The translations under genes were made by a program, and so were the position numbers. A stretch of 6,275 bases of DNA, taken from contig CAMFLN010000212.1 of assembly GCA_945957305.1 (NCBI GenBank), positions 1-6,275 of the forward strand. The letters run 5' to 3'. The stretch is from an uncultured Planctomycetaceae bacterium (GTDB lineage: Bacteria; Planctomycetota; Planctomycetia; Pirellulales; JACPPG01). Positions 6,256-6,275 of the stretch are shown here, piece after piece (positions within the stretch are counted from its first letter, which is position 1; every line of letters begins with the position of its first letter). Under the pieces are notes generated by a model. It did no database searches. It was not told the DNA's origin and saw nothing but the letters and a program-made list of their open reading frames with translations.

Positions 6256-6275
6256 GGCAAGAACAACCTCTTACC

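Overview
The window looks like an ordinary chromosomal stretch of a GC-rich bacterium, most likely a planctomycete of the Pirellulales type. That placement is an inference from gene content and not from a marker gene. The clues are a very large secreted lipoprotein that joins a LolA/DUF2092-like region, a TlpA-type thioredoxin domain and an FG-GAP/propeller-like tail, a degenerate LarA-fold protein, and short, mostly singly transcribed genes in alternating orientation. No insertion sequences, CRISPR arrays, rRNA or tRNA genes, or phage genes were seen.

Layout. (1) 1-242, minus: the first 80 codons of a phosphoglycerate-kinase-like gene that runs off the left edge, with a good Shine-Dalgarno. 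(2) 243-445: a 203-base divergent intergenic stretch with a 10-bp perfect palindrome at 398-407 and little else. (3) 446-730, plus: a small predicted membrane protein of 94 aa with its own strong Shine-Dalgarno. (4) 697-727: a textbook intrinsic terminator acting on the minus strand. It serves the gene at 767-3157 and lies entirely inside the last codons of the small plus-strand gene, so the two convergent genes overlap functionally. (5) 767-3157, minus: the 796-aa thioredoxin-fusion lipoprotein. (6) 3158-3444: a 287-base divergent intergenic region that must hold the promoters for both directions. (7) 3445-4665 and 4687-5736, plus: a two-gene unit separated by 21 bases, encoding a LarA-fold (DUF2088) protein lacking the canonical nickel-pincer lysine, then a YgfZ/GcvT-like folate-binding protein. 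(8) 5770-6255, minus: a conserved-looking 161-aa hypothetical protein with a GTG start and a CxxC pair, convergent with ygfZ.

How they may work together. The only firm genetic unit is the larA-like/ygfZ pair. YgfZ proteins are linked to iron-sulfur cluster protein maintenance through a conserved cysteine and a folate. A functional tie to the LarA-like partner is therefore possible, but the sequence alone does not prove it. The lipoprotein probably acts outside the cytoplasmic membrane in thiol redox chemistry. The most notable observations are the altered active-site positions in two enzyme-family members (PGK-like and LarA-like), the unusual CGWC thioredoxin motif in a three-part fusion, and the terminator embedded in a coding region. 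I did not find convincing evidence of a wholly new multi-gene system.
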